DNA from: Haloterrigena salina JCM 13891
Lineage (GTDB): Archaea; Halobacteriota; Halobacteria; Halobacteriales; Natrialbaceae
Assembly (NCBI RefSeq): GCF_000337495.1
Contig: NZ_AOIS01000058.1
Location: forward strand, 147,312-211,311
Length of the DNA: 64,000 bases
Direction of reading: 5' to 3'
The position numbers were made by a program, and so were the translations under genes. The notes beneath the pieces are model-generated. The model was not told where the DNA came from and searched no databases. It saw only the letters and a list, made by a program, of their open reading frames with translations. Below, piece by piece: positions 7,919 to 17,483 of the stretch (position 1 is its first letter; the number at the start of each line of letters is the position of its first letter).

Positions 7919-9868
7919 GTGTTCGGTCAGGTTCTCCACAGCGACGGCGTCGTTGGACTGCCCGCTCAGACCGGCGGGCTCGGAGTGACGCCCGATATGG
8001 TGGTCGTGTTCGGGATCATTCTGCTCGCGCTCGTCTTATTCGTCACCGAGTGGCTGCCGATCGACGTGACCGCGATCCTCGTCATGGTGCTGTTGATGGT
8101 GCTCGGCGCCGACGGCGTGGTGAACTTCACGCAGATCTCGACCGCAGAGGGAACCTCCGGGTTCTCGAACTCGGCGACGATCACCGTGCTGGCGATGTTG
8201 ATCCTCAGCTCGGGGATCAGCCGCACCGGCGTCGTCCAGATCGTCGGTCGGAAGATGTCGGCGTTCGCGGGCGAGGACCTCGACAAACAACTGCTCGCGA
8301 CGATCGGCGTCAGCGGCCCCATCTCCGGGTTCATCAATAACACGCCGGTCGTCGCCATCCTCGTCCCCGTCGTCTCGGACATCGCCCACAAGGGGAAGAC
8401 GTCGCCCTCGAAACTCCTGATTCCGCTCTCTTACGCGTCGATGTTCGGCGGGATGCTCACCCTCATCGGCACCTCGACGAACATCCTCGCGAGCGACGTC
8501 TCCGCGCGGCTGCTCGACCACCCGTTCTCGATGTTCGAGTTCACCCAGCTCGGGATCATCGTGCTGATCGTCGGCAGCATCTATCTCATGACGGTCGGCC
8601 ACCGACTGTTGCCCGAGCGCGTCCCCGTCGAGGAGGACTACGTCCAGGAGTACGCCATTGAGGAGTACCTGACCGAGGTCGTCGTCAACGACGACTCGCC
8701 GATCGTCGGGACGACCGTCGAGGAGGCCATCGACCACGTCGAGTTCGACGCCGACATCATCCAGGTCGTCCGCGACGACGAGGAGTTCATCGAACCGATC
8801 GGCCAGAAGACGATCCGGGCCGGCGATCTGCTCCGGCTGCGCGCCGACCGCGACACCGTCCAGCAGTTCGTCGACCGGGAGACGCTCACGCTCTCGGGCA
8901 GCCCCGAGACCGCCGCCGAGTTAGAGCCCGACGAAGTACCGGATCGGACCCTCGTCGAAGTGGTCGTCCCGCGCGGTTCGTTTCTCGTCGGCGAGTCCCT
9001 CGAGAGTTCGACGTTCCGACAGCGCTACGACGCGACGGTGCTGGCCTTCCGCAGTCGGGGTGAAACGGTTCGCGAGGACATGGACGAGCGGCGGATCCGC
9101 GTCGGCGACACGCTGCTGGTCCAGGCGGCGCCGGACAGCATCGATCGCCTCTCGGGGAACGACGACTTCATCGTCGCACACGAACCCGAGGAACCGGACT
9201 ACCGGAGCGAGAAGATTCCGCACGCGGTGGCGATCATGGCTGGCGTCGTCGGCTTCGTCGCCGTTCCGTGGGGCGCGGTCGGCGCCGCCCTCGCCGGTGC
9301 GACCGGCGTCGCGGCGTTCGAGGCGATGTCGGCCCTTTCGCTCCCGATCCTCGTGACCGCGCTCGCGGGCGTCGTGGCGATGGTCGCGACGGGCGTCCTC
9401 AAGCCGACCGAGATCTACGACGCCGTCGAGTGGGACGTGATCTTCCTGCTCGCCGGCATCATCCCCCTCGGGATGGCCCTAGAGCAGACCGGGGGCGCAG
9501 ACTTACTTGGGAGTCTCGTCGCCGCGACGGGGTCCTATCTGCCGATTCTCGGCGTCCTCTGGGTCTTCTACCTCGCGACCGGGCTCATCACGGGCGTCAT
9601 CTCCAACAACGCGAGCGTCGTGTTGATGCTTCCCGTCGCCGTCGAGACCGCGAACCAGATCGGTGCGAACCCCTTCGCGTTCGTCCTCGCGGTGACCTTC
9701 GCGGCCTCGACGGCGTTTCTCACGCCCGTCGGCTACCAGACGAATCTCTTCGTCTACGGTCCGGGCGGCTACAAGTTCACCGACTTCGTCCGCGTCGGCG
9801 CGCCGCTGCAGTTGCTGCTCTCCGTGGTGACGGTGCTCGGCATCGAATTCTTCTGGGGCGTCGCCTGA
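7919..9868 (+). CDS. SLC13-family permease with two RCK_C domains
   Basis: This is an integral membrane anion/Na+ symporter of the DASS/SLC13 class. Using the GTG at 7919 it has 649 residues; alternative ATGs are at 7775, 7832 and 7996, but the sequence before 7919 looks non-coding. The N-terminal membrane half contains the family motif SGFINNTPVVAILVP, two TrkA-C (RCK_C) domains fill about residues 249-435, and the C-terminal half has the mirror motif ITGVISNNASVVLMLP. The SNT-type motifs bind Na+ and substrate (sulfate, phosphate or dicarboxylate in characterised members); the substrate here is unknown. It is divergent from the RAM-domain gene. Confidence 0.9.
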   Translation: MFGQVLHSDGVVGLPAQTGGLGVTPDMVVVFGIILLALVLFVTEWLPIDVTAILVMVLLMVLGADGVVNFTQISTAEGTSGFSNSATITVLAMLILSSGISRTGVVQIVGRKMSAFAGEDLDKQLLATIGVSGPISGFINNTPVVAILVPVVSDIAHKGKTSPSKLLIPLSYASMFGGMLTLIGTSTNILASDVSARLLDHPFSMFEFTQLGIIVLIVGSIYLMTVGHRLLPERVPVEEDYVQEYAIEEYLTEVVVNDDSPIVGTTVEEAIDHVEFDADIIQVVRDDEEFIEPIGQKTIRAGDLLRLRADRDTVQQFVDRETLTLSGSPETAAELEPDEVPDRTLVEVVVPRGSFLVGESLESSTFRQRYDATVLAFRSRGETVREDMDERRIRVGDTLLVQAAPDSIDRLSGNDDFIVAHEPEEPDYRSEKIPHAVAIMAGVVGFVAVPWGAVGAALAGATGVAAFEAMSALSLPILVTALAGVVAMVATGVLKPTEIYDAVEWDVIFLLAGIIPLGMALEQTGGADLLGSLVAATGSYLPILGVLWVFYLATGLITGVISNNASVVLMLPVAVETANQIGANPFAFVLAVTFAASTAFLTPVGYQTNLFVYGPGGYKFTDFVRVGAPLQLLLSVVTVLGIEFFWGVA

Positions 9869-9917
9869 GGAAGGCTCGTCCGGTTCCGGACCGACTGATG
9901 CGGCCGGAACCGCCGAC

Positions 9918-10535
9918 TTAGGGCGACTCGAGGTCCGAATCCTCGAGCGCCGATTCGAGCGTGGACAATACCGCTTCGAGCACCGCGTCCGGCTCCTGGG
10001 TCGCGTCGACGCGGACGAACCGATCGGGCTCGCGCTCGAGGAGTCGCTCGTAGTTGTCCCGGACCGACTCGAGGTAGTCGACGCGTTCGAACTTGTTCGT
10101 CGCGCCCGCGCGCTCGGCGGCCGTCTCGGGATCGACGTCGAGATAGATCGTCAGGTCCGGCGGGATCGAGAACGGTTCGTGGACGTCGACCACGTACTCG
10201 AGGGGGTCGTCGACGGCGAGGCGGTCGGACGCCTCGAGGGTCGCCCCCTGGTAGGCGAATCGGGAGTCGGAGTACCGATCGGAGAGCACGAGGTCGCCGG
10301 CCTCGAGGGCGGGTTCGATCACCCGCGAGAGGTGGTCGGCGTGGTCGGCCGTATAGAGGAACAGTTCCGCCAGGGAGTCGGCGTCGTCGTCGCCGATCGA
10401 GCGGTAGACCGCGTCGCCGTACCAGGAGTCGTTCGTGGGCTCCCGCGTGAAGACCGCGTCCGGATAGCGCTCCCGTAGCGCCTCCCAGACCGTCGTCTTG
10501 CCGCTCCCGTCCAGTCCCTCGAGCGTGACCAGCAT
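9918..10535 (-). CDS. tmk: Thymidylate kinase (dTMP kinase)
   Basis: This 205-residue P-loop kinase phosphorylates dTMP to dTDP with ATP for DNA synthesis. Visible motifs are the P-loop GLDGSGKTT (residues 7-15), REPT of the substrate site, and the [12 protein letters not shown] block. The length is normal. The start ATG at 10535 is supported by conservation from the first residues ([14 protein letters not shown]). It stands alone: convergent with the SLC13 gene (49-base gap) and divergent from the next gene. Confidence 0.95.
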   Translation of the reverse strand: MLVTLEGLDGSGKTTVWEALRERYPDAVFTREPTNDSWYGDAVYRSIGDDDADSLAELFLYTADHADHLSRVIEPALEAGDLVLSDRYSDSRFAYQGATLEASDRLAVDDPLEYVVDVHEPFSIPPDLTIYLDVDPETAAERAGATNKFERVDYLESVRDNYERLLEREPDRFVRVDATQEPDAVLEAVLSTLESALEDSDLESP

Positions 10536-10634
10536 ACGTCCACGTCGTCGGGTGGGCTATTACAATCCATCGAGACCGACCGCCAAACCACGGAGGCGAT
10601 CAGTTATTTATCGCTGCGGCGTCATCTTTCGGGC

Positions 10635-11555
10635 ATGAAGATCCTCGTCGCCGGCGGTACCGGTTTCATCGGCACGCCCCTCTGTACGGAGCTCCACGAG
10701 CGGGGTCACGAGGTGACGGCGCTGTCCCGCGATCCCAGCGACACCGATCTTCCCGCAGGCGTCGATCGGGTGGCAGGCGACGTCAGTGCTTACGACTCGA
10801 TCGCCGAGACGGTCGCGGGTCACGACGCCGTCGTCAACCTCGTCTCGCTCTCGCCGCTGTACCAGCCCCCCGACGAGGACGCCCACGAGCGGGTTCACCT
10901 CGGGGGCACGGCGAATCTCGTCCAGGCGGCCGAAGACGGCGGCGTCAATCGATTCCTCCAGATGAGCGGGCTCGGCGCTGATCCGGACGCCGACACCGAG
11001 TTCCTCCGCACTAAGGGTGCTGCCGAGGACGTCGTCACCGAGTCGCGGCTCGCGTGGACCATCGTCCGTCCCTCCGTAGTGTTCGGCGACGGCGCCGAAT
11101 TCCTCGAGTTCACGAAACAGTTGACGACGCCGTACGTGACGGGGCTTCCCGGCGGCGGAAAGACGCGGTTCCAGCCGATCTGGGTCGGCGATCTGGTTCC
11201 GATGCTCGCCGATGTCCTTGACGACGATACCCACGTCGGCGAGACCTACGAGATCGCCGGCCCCCAGATCGTCACGCTCGCGGACGCGACCGAACTGTCC
11301 TACGCAGCTGAGGGGAAATCCGTCTCCATCGTCTCGATTCCCATGTCGCTGGCGAAATTCGGACTCTCCGCGATCGATCCCGTCCCGTTCCTCCCGTTCG
11401 GCGCGGATCAGGCCCGATCGCTCGAGATGAGCAACACCGTCGTCACCAACGACGTCTCCGCGTTCGGCGTCTCGGAGGACGAACTGACGACGCTCGGGTC
11501 GTATCTCGGCGTCGACGCGGCCGGCCGACGGCAGACGTCCCGACCGTCGCCGTGA
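10635..11555 (+). CDS. NDUFA9-like NAD(P)-binding protein (extended SDR)
   Basis: This 306-residue atypical short-chain dehydrogenase has the N-terminal GGTGFIG nucleotide motif (residues 7-13) and the complex I NDUFA9/39-kDa-subunit-like pattern (HLGGTANLVQAA, QMSGLGA, TIVRPSVVFG). The family binds NAD(P)H; in archaea the role is unknown, with suggestions in quinone or membrane-redox processes. There is no membrane anchor. It is divergent from tmk with a 99-base shared upstream region. A sugar-nucleotide epimerase function is unlikely because the catalytic Tyr-x3-Lys is not seen. Confidence 0.9.
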   Translation: MKILVAGGTGFIGTPLCTELHERGHEVTALSRDPSDTDLPAGVDRVAGDVSAYDSIAETVAGHDAVVNLVSLSPLYQPPDEDAHERVHLGGTANLVQAAEDGGVNRFLQMSGLGADPDADTEFLRTKGAAEDVVTESRLAWTIVRPSVVFGDGAEFLEFTKQLTTPYVTGLPGGGKTRFQPIWVGDLVPMLADVLDDDTHVGETYEIAGPQIVTLADATELSYAAEGKSVSIVSIPMSLAKFGLSAIDPVPFLPFGADQARSLEMSNTVVTNDVSAFGVSEDELTTLGSYLGVDAAGRRQTSRPSP

Positions 11556-11808
11556 TCCGCGCCCGAGCCGAGATCGCCGTCCGGCGATTGCCCCCCTGAT
11601 TTACGGCTGGACCAGTCGGCCCAAACATTTAATATAAAACACAGTCGCTTCATCGTTCACGATACGTTTCTCTCGTGAAAACTTGCAGTCGAGACCGACG
11701 CCCGCTTGCGATTTTCGCGAACCCCAAAGAAGAAGAGAAATTCAGCCCAACAAAAGACTTATGTCCTTAATCACTCTGTACCAATTCAACGGAGCCCCCT
11801 GACAAACT

Positions 11809-12987
11809 ATGAAGCTGGCGATGATCGGATTCGGACAGGCTGGTGGCAAGATCGTCGATCGATTCCTCGATTACGACGATCGGACGGGTAGCGGAATCGT
11901 CCGTGCGGCGATTGCCGTTAACTCCGCGAAAGCGGACCTCATGGGCCTGAAGAATATACCACAGGAGAATCGAGTACTCATCGGCCAAGCCCGGGTAAAG
12001 GGCCACGGCGTGGGTGCAGACAACGAGCTCGGCGCGGAAGTCGCCGAGGAAGACATCGACGAGGTGCAAAACGCCATCGACGCGATTCCGACCCACGAGG
12101 TCGACGCGTTTCTGGTCGTCGCCGGGATGGGCGGCGGGACCGGATCCGGCGGTGCCCCGGTGCTCGCGAAGCATCTCAAGCGGATCTACACGATCCCCGT
12201 CTACGGACTCGGCGTCCTGCCGGGGACGGACGAAGGCGGCATCTACACGCTCAACGCGGCCCGTTCATTCCAGACGTTCGTCCGCGAGGTGGACAACCTC
12301 ATGGTCTTCGACAACGACTCGTGGCGACAGACGGGCGAGTCCGTCGAAGGCGGCTACGAGCAGATCAACGAGGAGATCGTCCGTCGGTTCGGCATCCTCT
12401 TTGGCGCCGGCGAGGTCGGCGACGGCCAGGAGGTGGCCGAATCCGTAGTCGACTCCTCCGAGATCATTAACACGCTCTCGGGCGGGGGCGTCTCCACGGT
12501 CGGCTTCGCCAGCGAGGAGGTCGACATGAACACCGGCGGAGGCCTGCTCTCCCGGTTTACCGGCGACGGCGGCGGCGACGACAACTTAGACGCCGCGAAC
12601 ACGACCAACCGCATCACGAGCCTCGTCCGCAAGGCCGCGCTCGGACGGCTGACGCTGCCCTGCGAGATCGAAGGCACCGAGCGAGCGCTGCTCGTACTCG
12701 CCGGCCCCTCGGAGTACTTAAACCGGAAAGGCATCGAACGCGGGCGGAAGTGGCTCGAAGAGGAAACCGGCAGCATGGAAGTCCGCGGCGGCGACTACCC
12801 CCGCGAGGAGCCGGAGGTCGCCGCGGCAATCTTGCTCTCGGGCGTGACGAACGTCCCGCGGATCAAGCGCCTCCAGCAGGTCGCCATCGAGGCCCAGGAC
12901 AACATCGACGACATCCAGCAGGAAAGCGAGGAGAACTTAGAGGAACTCGTCGAGGACGACGAGGACGAACTCGAGCCGCTGTTCTAG
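11809..12987 (+). CDS. cetZ: CetZ tubulin-superfamily cytoskeletal protein
   Basis: This 392-residue GTPase carries the tubulin signature GGGTGSG (residues 108-114) after an N-terminal Rossmann GFGQAGGK. The sequence pattern (MKLAMIGFGQAGGKIVDRF and the EVDAFLVVAGMGGGTG block) is CetZ rather than FtsZ. Known CetZs control cell shape and motility in haloarchaea. The acidic C-terminal tail (EEDD-rich, from about 365) is typical. It follows a 253-base gene-free region with AT-rich tracts near 11628-11640 and 11756-11770 that are likely promoter elements. Its paralogue subtype (CetZ1 versus others) cannot be decided by eye. Confidence 0.95.
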   Translation: MKLAMIGFGQAGGKIVDRFLDYDDRTGSGIVRAAIAVNSAKADLMGLKNIPQENRVLIGQARVKGHGVGADNELGAEVAEEDIDEVQNAIDAIPTHEVDAFLVVAGMGGGTGSGGAPVLAKHLKRIYTIPVYGLGVLPGTDEGGIYTLNAARSFQTFVREVDNLMVFDNDSWRQTGESVEGGYEQINEEIVRRFGILFGAGEVGDGQEVAESVVDSSEIINTLSGGGVSTVGFASEEVDMNTGGGLLSRFTGDGGGDDNLDAANTTNRITSLVRKAALGRLTLPCEIEGTERALLVLAGPSEYLNRKGIERGRKWLEEETGSMEVRGGDYPREEPEVAAAILLSGVTNVPRIKRLQQVAIEAQDNIDDIQQESEENLEELVEDDEDELEPLF

Positions 12988-12993
12988 GCTCGC

Positions 12994-13001
12994 TTTTCTT
13001 T
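12994..13001 (+). terminator. T-rich terminator after cetZ
   Basis: TTTTCTTT occurs seven bases after the cetZ stop, in an otherwise GC-rich spacer, as expected for an archaeal U-tract terminator. Confidence 0.45.
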
Positions 13002-13141
13002 CGACACCCGACGGCGCCAGCGATCGCACTCGTGTCGGGGGGCACGACGGGGGACACTGGCCCCGTCGGCGCGCTCGACCCGAGTCGGACTCGAGCCCGA
13101 GTTCGACGTGCTTTTGCCTCCGTCCGGCCTAGCGACCGTCG

Positions 13142-13816
13142 ATGCAGGTCGTCGTCCCGTTCGCCGCGACGGAGCCGAAGACCCGGCTCGCCGACGTCCT
13201 CACGCCCGCGGAGCGGACGGTGTTCGCACGCGCCATGCTCGCGGACGTCCTGACCGCGGTCGTCGAGGCGGGCCACGAGCCGACGGTCCTCGCGACGGCG
13301 CCGCTCGACCCCGCGACGCTCGATCTCGAGGCCGACGTCCGAGACGCGGTTTCGGTCGCAGTCGACGAACGGCCGCTCACCGAGGCGGTCAACGCGCGGC
13401 TGCCCGAGCGCGGCGACGACGACCCCGTGGCCGTCGTCATGGCCGATCTCGCGCTGACGACCGCCGGCGCGCTCGAGGCGCTGTTTTCCGCCGCGGCCGA
13501 CGTCGCGGTCGTCCCGGGTCGGGGCGCCGGGACGAACGCGCTCGTCGTCGACCACCCCGAGTTTCGGGTCGACTACCACGGCGCGTCCTACCTCGATCAC
13601 CGCGAGATCGCCCGCGACGTCGGTGCGACCCTCGAAACGGTCGATTCGTTCCGGCTGGGGACCGACGTCGACGAGCCCGCGGACCTCGTCGAGGTGCTCG
13701 TCCACGGGACCGAGACCGACCGCGCGCCAGCCCGGCTCCGCGAGTTCGGATTCGAACTCGAGCGAACCGACGGCCGCGTGACCGTCGCGCGACTCGAGGA
13801 ATCCCGTCCGGAGTAG
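13142..13816 (+). CDS. cofC: 2-phospho-L-lactate guanylyltransferase
   Basis: This 224-residue nucleotidyltransferase activates 2-phospholactate (or phosphoenolpyruvate) with GTP for coenzyme F420 side-chain synthesis. It shows the CofC N-terminus (VVVPFAATEPKTRLADVL) and the DLALTTAG and GAGTNALVV blocks. Its neighbours cofG (14201) and cofH (17484-18863, opposite strand) belong to the same pathway, supporting the call. The start ATG at 13142 begins the conserved strand directly, so no upstream start is needed. Confidence 0.95.
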   Translation: MQVVVPFAATEPKTRLADVLTPAERTVFARAMLADVLTAVVEAGHEPTVLATAPLDPATLDLEADVRDAVSVAVDERPLTEAVNARLPERGDDDPVAVVMADLALTTAGALEALFSAAADVAVVPGRGAGTNALVVDHPEFRVDYHGASYLDHREIARDVGATLETVDSFRLGTDVDEPADLVEVLVHGTETDRAPARLREFGFELERTDGRVTVARLEESRPE

Positions 13817-13884
13817 CGCCGTCGACGGACGGCGTTGCTACTCGGCGACGGGTAACACTCGAAAATAGACGGCCGAGACGGTCG

Positions 13885-14043
13885 TCACTCGGTCGCCGGG
13901 TCGGCTTCGGGACGGGACCGCGTTCGGATCCGATCCGAGTACGCGCCGAGGCCGAGCCCCGAGATAAAGGTGAGGAGGCTGGGAACGAGGATCCACAGGA
14001 GGTCGGGATGTTCTGTACCGGTGTGAAGTGCGATATCGAGCAT
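13885..14043 (-). CDS. Small single-span membrane protein
   Basis: This 52-residue protein has one predicted membrane helix (about residues 15-34, LLWILVPSLLTFISGLGLGA) flanked by a short outside segment and a charged C-terminal tail (YSDRIRTRSRPEAD). It sits between cofC and cofG on the opposite strand. I recall similar small membrane proteins next to F420 genes in other haloarchaea, but have no function for them. The start ATG at 14043 follows from the hydrophobicity pattern; a longer frame upstream is not coding-like. Confidence 0.7.
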   Translation of the reverse strand: MLDIALHTGTEHPDLLWILVPSLLTFISGLGLGAYSDRIRTRSRPEADPATE

Positions 14044-14200
14044 ACGGATCTCCCTTTGCCGGACCACTGACGTAATACAATCGGTTGCCGCCCTTCTCGC
14101 CGCCTGCGACTGCGATCGGCCGACGCCTCCACCCTCGCCGCGCTCGGCGAGTCGTCCGGAAGTGAAGGGCTTATGTATCGAGCGCCGGGATTCGGAGGTA

Positions 14201-15379
14201 ATGTTCCCCGGGGCGAGCGAGTACGGCGTCGACATCGCGGTCGACGACGCGGCGGTCGAGGACCTCCTCGAGGTCACGCCCGCCGACGTCGACGCGCCGC
14301 CCGCGCTGACCTTCTCGCGAAACGTCTTCGTGCCGCTGACGACGGCCTGCCGCTACACCTGTACCTACTGCACGTACTTCGATCCGCCCGGACAGGCCTC
14401 GCTGCTCTCTCTCGAGGAAGTCCGCGAGATCTGCCAGCGGGGGGCCGACGCGGGCTGTACCGAGGCACTGTTTACCTTCGGCGACGATCCCGACGACCGC
14501 TACACTGAGATCCACGCGCAACTCGAGGAATGGGGCCACGACTCGATTCACGGCTACCTGCGCGAGGCCTGCGAGGTCGCCTTAGAGGAGGGGCTGCTTC
14601 CCCACGCCAATCCGGGCGACCAGACCCGCGAGCAGATGGCCGAAGTGGCGGACGTCAACGCCAGCATGGGCGTGATGCTCGAGACGACCGCCGAGGTTCA
14701 GGCCCACGGCGGCCCGCGCAGCAAGGAACCGGGCCAGCGCCTGCGGACGATCGAGAACGCCGGGAAACTCGACGTCGCCTTCACGACCGGCATCCTCGTC
14801 GGGATCGGCGAATCGTGGCGCGACCGAGCCGAGAGCCTGCTCGCGATCCGCGAACTGCACGAGCGCTACGACCACATCCAGGAAGTGATCGTCCAGCCCG
14901 TCGTCGACAACGAGCGCTGGTCGGAGGGGTCGCCCGACCTCGCGACGATGCGCCACGTGACGGCGATGGCCCGCGTCGCCCTCCCCGAGGAGATCTCGGT
15001 TCAGGTGCCGCCGAACCTCGCGCCCGCAAAGGAACTGATCGACTGCGGCGTCGACGATCTGGGCGGCGTCTCGCCCGTGACGGACGACCACATCAACCCC
15101 GAGTACGAGTGGCCCGCCCTGCGCGAACTCGAGGAGATTGCTGACTCGGCGGAGCTGCCGCTGGGGGAGCGACTACCGGTCTACGAGCGGTTCCTCCCTG
15201 AGGACCTGCGAACCGACGGGTTCGACGGCGTCGCCGCCGACGGCACCGTCGGTGCGACCGGACGCCGAGATCCGAACGCGGACCGCGAGTGGATCTCGCC
15301 GACGATCCGTAAGGCGCTCGAAGGAGACGGCGAGGCCGGACGGCGGTATCGAACGGTGCTCGAGTCGACCGGCTACTGA
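14201..15379 (+). CDS. cofG: FO synthase subunit 1 (7,8-didemethyl-8-hydroxy-5-deazariboflavin synthase, CofG)
   Basis: This radical-SAM enzyme of 392 residues works with CofH to form the FO chromophore of F420 from a ribityl-diaminouracil and tyrosine. The [4Fe-4S]/SAM motif CRYTCTYC (C-x3-C-x2-C) is near residues 49-56. The ATG at 14201 is preceded by a clear Shine-Dalgarno-like GGAGGT at 14194-14199, which decides this start over an in-frame site 39 bases upstream. cofC lies just upstream on the same strand and cofH 2 kb away on the other strand. Confidence 0.96.
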   Translation: MFPGASEYGVDIAVDDAAVEDLLEVTPADVDAPPALTFSRNVFVPLTTACRYTCTYCTYFDPPGQASLLSLEEVREICQRGADAGCTEALFTFGDDPDDRYTEIHAQLEEWGHDSIHGYLREACEVALEEGLLPHANPGDQTREQMAEVADVNASMGVMLETTAEVQAHGGPRSKEPGQRLRTIENAGKLDVAFTTGILVGIGESWRDRAESLLAIRELHERYDHIQEVIVQPVVDNERWSEGSPDLATMRHVTAMARVALPEEISVQVPPNLAPAKELIDCGVDDLGGVSPVTDDHINPEYEWPALRELEEIADSAELPLGERLPVYERFLPEDLRTDGFDGVAADGTVGATGRRDPNADREWISPTIRKALEGDGEAGRRYRTVLESTGY

Positions 15380-15542
15380 TCGACCGTCGCTCGGAACCGC
15401 GAAACTGCGATCCGTTTTCGATCGATTCGTCAGTTGATTCGGATCGTTTTCGAGGCGGCGTTCTCGTGGTCGGTCACACTTTTGTACTGGAATCTTATTC
15501 AGTATAGAAACAAATATCACTCTATGATGTTATTCGAGAAAT

Positions 15543-16622
15543 ATGAATATCGAACGCCGCCCGTATCTGACCGCCACCGGTGGCGCGGCGTTGGCCCTCC
15601 TCGCCGGCTGTCTCGACGAGTCCGATGCCGACGACGACGATCCCGAGAACGAATCCGACGAGAACGGCGACGAGACGGAATCGCAATCCGGCCCGGAAGC
15701 CGCCGTCGAATCGTTCCTCGAGGCCGCCGCGAACCAGGACACGGACGCGATCACCGAGGTCGCCCACAGCGCCAGTTTCCTCAATCCGGAGGCCCACGAG
15801 GAGTCGGAGTTCGAATACCGGTTCGGCTCCGGGGACGAGGTCGATAGCGTCGACGACCTCGAGTCGTTCGAGACGGCGGTCCAAACCGCGGACGCGTCGA
15901 TCGACGACGTCCTCGATCTCGAGGACGCCGCGTTCGTGTCCGACCGGGAGACGCTGGAAGACGATCTCGGGGGCGAGGAGATCGCGCTGGTCCGAAGCGA
16001 GTCGACGTACCGCGATCCCGAACGGAACGGGGCGCTCGTCACTACGACTACTGTCTGGATCGTCGCGACCGATACCGACGTCGAACCGGCTTCCGACGAC
16101 GGCGACGACAGCGAATCGAACGGCGATGACGACGAAGCGAACGACGACGGCACCGAGTGGCACGTCTACTGGAGCGTCCTTCGAGAGGAGACGATCGACG
16201 ACCTCGAGGCGGCGTTCGAGGCGCCGATCGTCGACGAGGACGACGACGTGGTCGCGGAGATCGACTGGGAGCACGACCAAGCGCGGAGCGGAAACGCCGC
16301 CGACGGCGAGGACCTCGAGTGGGACGTCGAGTGGGCGAAGGTCGTCCTCACCGACTCGCCGGGGCGCGACGCCGAGGACCTCGAGTGGGACGTCGAGTGG
16401 GCGAAGGTCGTCCTCACCGACTCGCCGGGGCGCGACGCCGAGACCGTTCGCATCGAGTCGACAATCGAGGGTTCGGAGTTCGAACTCTTCGGCGAGGGCT
16501 CGAACGCGTGGGCGAGGTCCTGGGTAGCCGTCTCGCTCAACCCCGACGGCGACCAGATCGTCGTGACCGCGATCGACGACGGCGAGGAAACGGTGGTTCA
16601 CCGGGAGCGGTACGAACCGTAG
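15543..16622 (+). CDS. Haloarchaeal lipoprotein with internal perfect duplication
   Basis: This 359-residue secreted lipoprotein starts MNIERRPYLTATGGAALALL followed by the lipobox AGC (Cys22), so it is likely lipid-anchored. An Asp/Glu linker follows, then a domain starting near residue 48 (PEAAVESFLEAAANQD) that resembles NTF2-like/DUF4878-type export domains. Function is unknown. Residues 256-299 are two identical 22-residue copies of EDLEWDVEWAKVVLTDSPGR plus DA, coded by a perfect 66-base tandem duplication. The upstream 160 bases are AT-rich near 15490-15540 and probably contain the promoter. It may be a family-specific paralogue. Confidence 0.8.
   Translation: MNIERRPYLTATGGAALALLAGCLDESDADDDDPENESDENGDETESQSGPEAAVESFLEAAANQDTDAITEVAHSASFLNPEAHEESEFEYRFGSGDEVDSVDDLESFETAVQTADASIDDVLDLEDAAFVSDRETLEDDLGGEEIALVRSESTYRDPERNGALVTTTTVWIVATDTDVEPASDDGDDSESNGDDDEANDDGTEWHVYWSVLREETIDDLEAAFEAPIVDEDDDVVAEIDWEHDQARSGNAADGEDLEWDVEWAKVVLTDSPGRDAEDLEWDVEWAKVVLTDSPGRDAETVRIESTIEGSEFELFGEGSNAWARSWVAVSLNPDGDQIVVTAIDDGEETVVHRERYEP
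16308..16439 (+). repeat. Perfect 66-bp tandem duplication within the lipoprotein gene
   Basis: Positions 16308-16373 and 16374-16439 are identical base for base and in frame, adding 22 residues. No decay between copies means the event is recent, or an assembly artefact. Confidence 0.95.
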
Positions 16623-16661
16623 CTCGAGACCGCCGATTTCGACCGCTTCGCTCGCGACGGA

Positions 16662-17420
16662 TCAGGTACAGGAGAAGCCGCCGTCGACGACCAGCGCCTG
16701 GCCGGTGATCCAGTCGGCCTCGTCGCTCGCCAGGAACAGCATCGCGTTGGCGATGTCCTCGGGGTTCCCGAGACGCTTGAGCGGATAGTAGCGGGCCATC
16801 TCCTCCTTGGCGGTCTCCCACTCTGCCTCAGTGCGGTTCTTCCGGGGCATGGCCGTGTCCGTTACGCCCGGACAGACCGCGTTCGCTCGGACGCCCGCGG
16901 GGCCGACCTCCGCCGCGACCGTCCGCGTGAAGTTGACGACTGCGCCCTTCGACAGCGAGTAGGCACCGAGTTCCGGCGCGCCGATGACCCCCGCCAGCGA
17001 CGCGGTGTTGACGATCGCGCCCGACCCCTGTTCCTTGAAGTGCGGAATCGCGGCGTGACAGCCGTTCCAGACGCCCTTGACGTTGACGTCGATGACCCGA
17101 TCGCGCTCTCCCTCGTTGATCTCCTCGATCTTCGTGCGCTGGTGGCTCACGCCCGCGTTGTTGACCACGACGTCGAGGCCGAACTCCTCGACCGCCTCGT
17201 CGACGGCCGCGTGGACCGCGTCGGCGTCGCGGACGTCCAGTTCGACGGCGGCTCCGTCCTGGCCTGCTTCCTCCACTTGGTCGACTGTCTCCTCGGCGCT
17301 CTCGAGGTCGATATCGGCGGCGACGATCGTCGCTCCCTCCTCGGCGAACCGCGTCGTCGCTTCGCGGCCGAGGCCGGAGCCCGCGCCCGTGATAAACGCA
17401 GTCTTGTTATCGAGTCGCAT
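16662..17420 (-). CDS. SDR-family NAD(P)-dependent oxidoreductase
   Basis: This 252-residue classical short-chain dehydrogenase has the TGAGSGLG cofactor motif (residues 11-18), NNAGVS, the catalytic Ser (VNTAS), and the YSLSK Tyr-x3-Lys. The Asp after the second strand (ADIDLES) favours NAD. It ends with the family's typical DGGFSCT. Specific substrate is unknown; 3-oxoacyl-ACP reductase-like and glucose dehydrogenase-like enzymes look alike at this level. It is 63 bases downstream of cofH on the same strand and convergent with the lipoprotein gene, so it may share the cofH transcript. Confidence 0.93.
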   Translation of the reverse strand: MRLDNKTAFITGAGSGLGREATTRFAEEGATIVAADIDLESAEETVDQVEEAGQDGAAVELDVRDADAVHAAVDEAVEEFGLDVVVNNAGVSHQRTKIEEINEGERDRVIDVNVKGVWNGCHAAIPHFKEQGSGAIVNTASLAGVIGAPELGAYSLSKGAVVNFTRTVAAEVGPAGVRANAVCPGVTDTAMPRKNRTEAEWETAKEEMARYYPLKRLGNPEDIANAMLFLASDEADWITGQALVVDGGFSCT

Positions 17421-17483
17421 ACGAGCGCCACACCGAGGCGGAAAATAAGTGCTGTGCCGCGCGGTCGGGGTCGGGTCGTCGAC

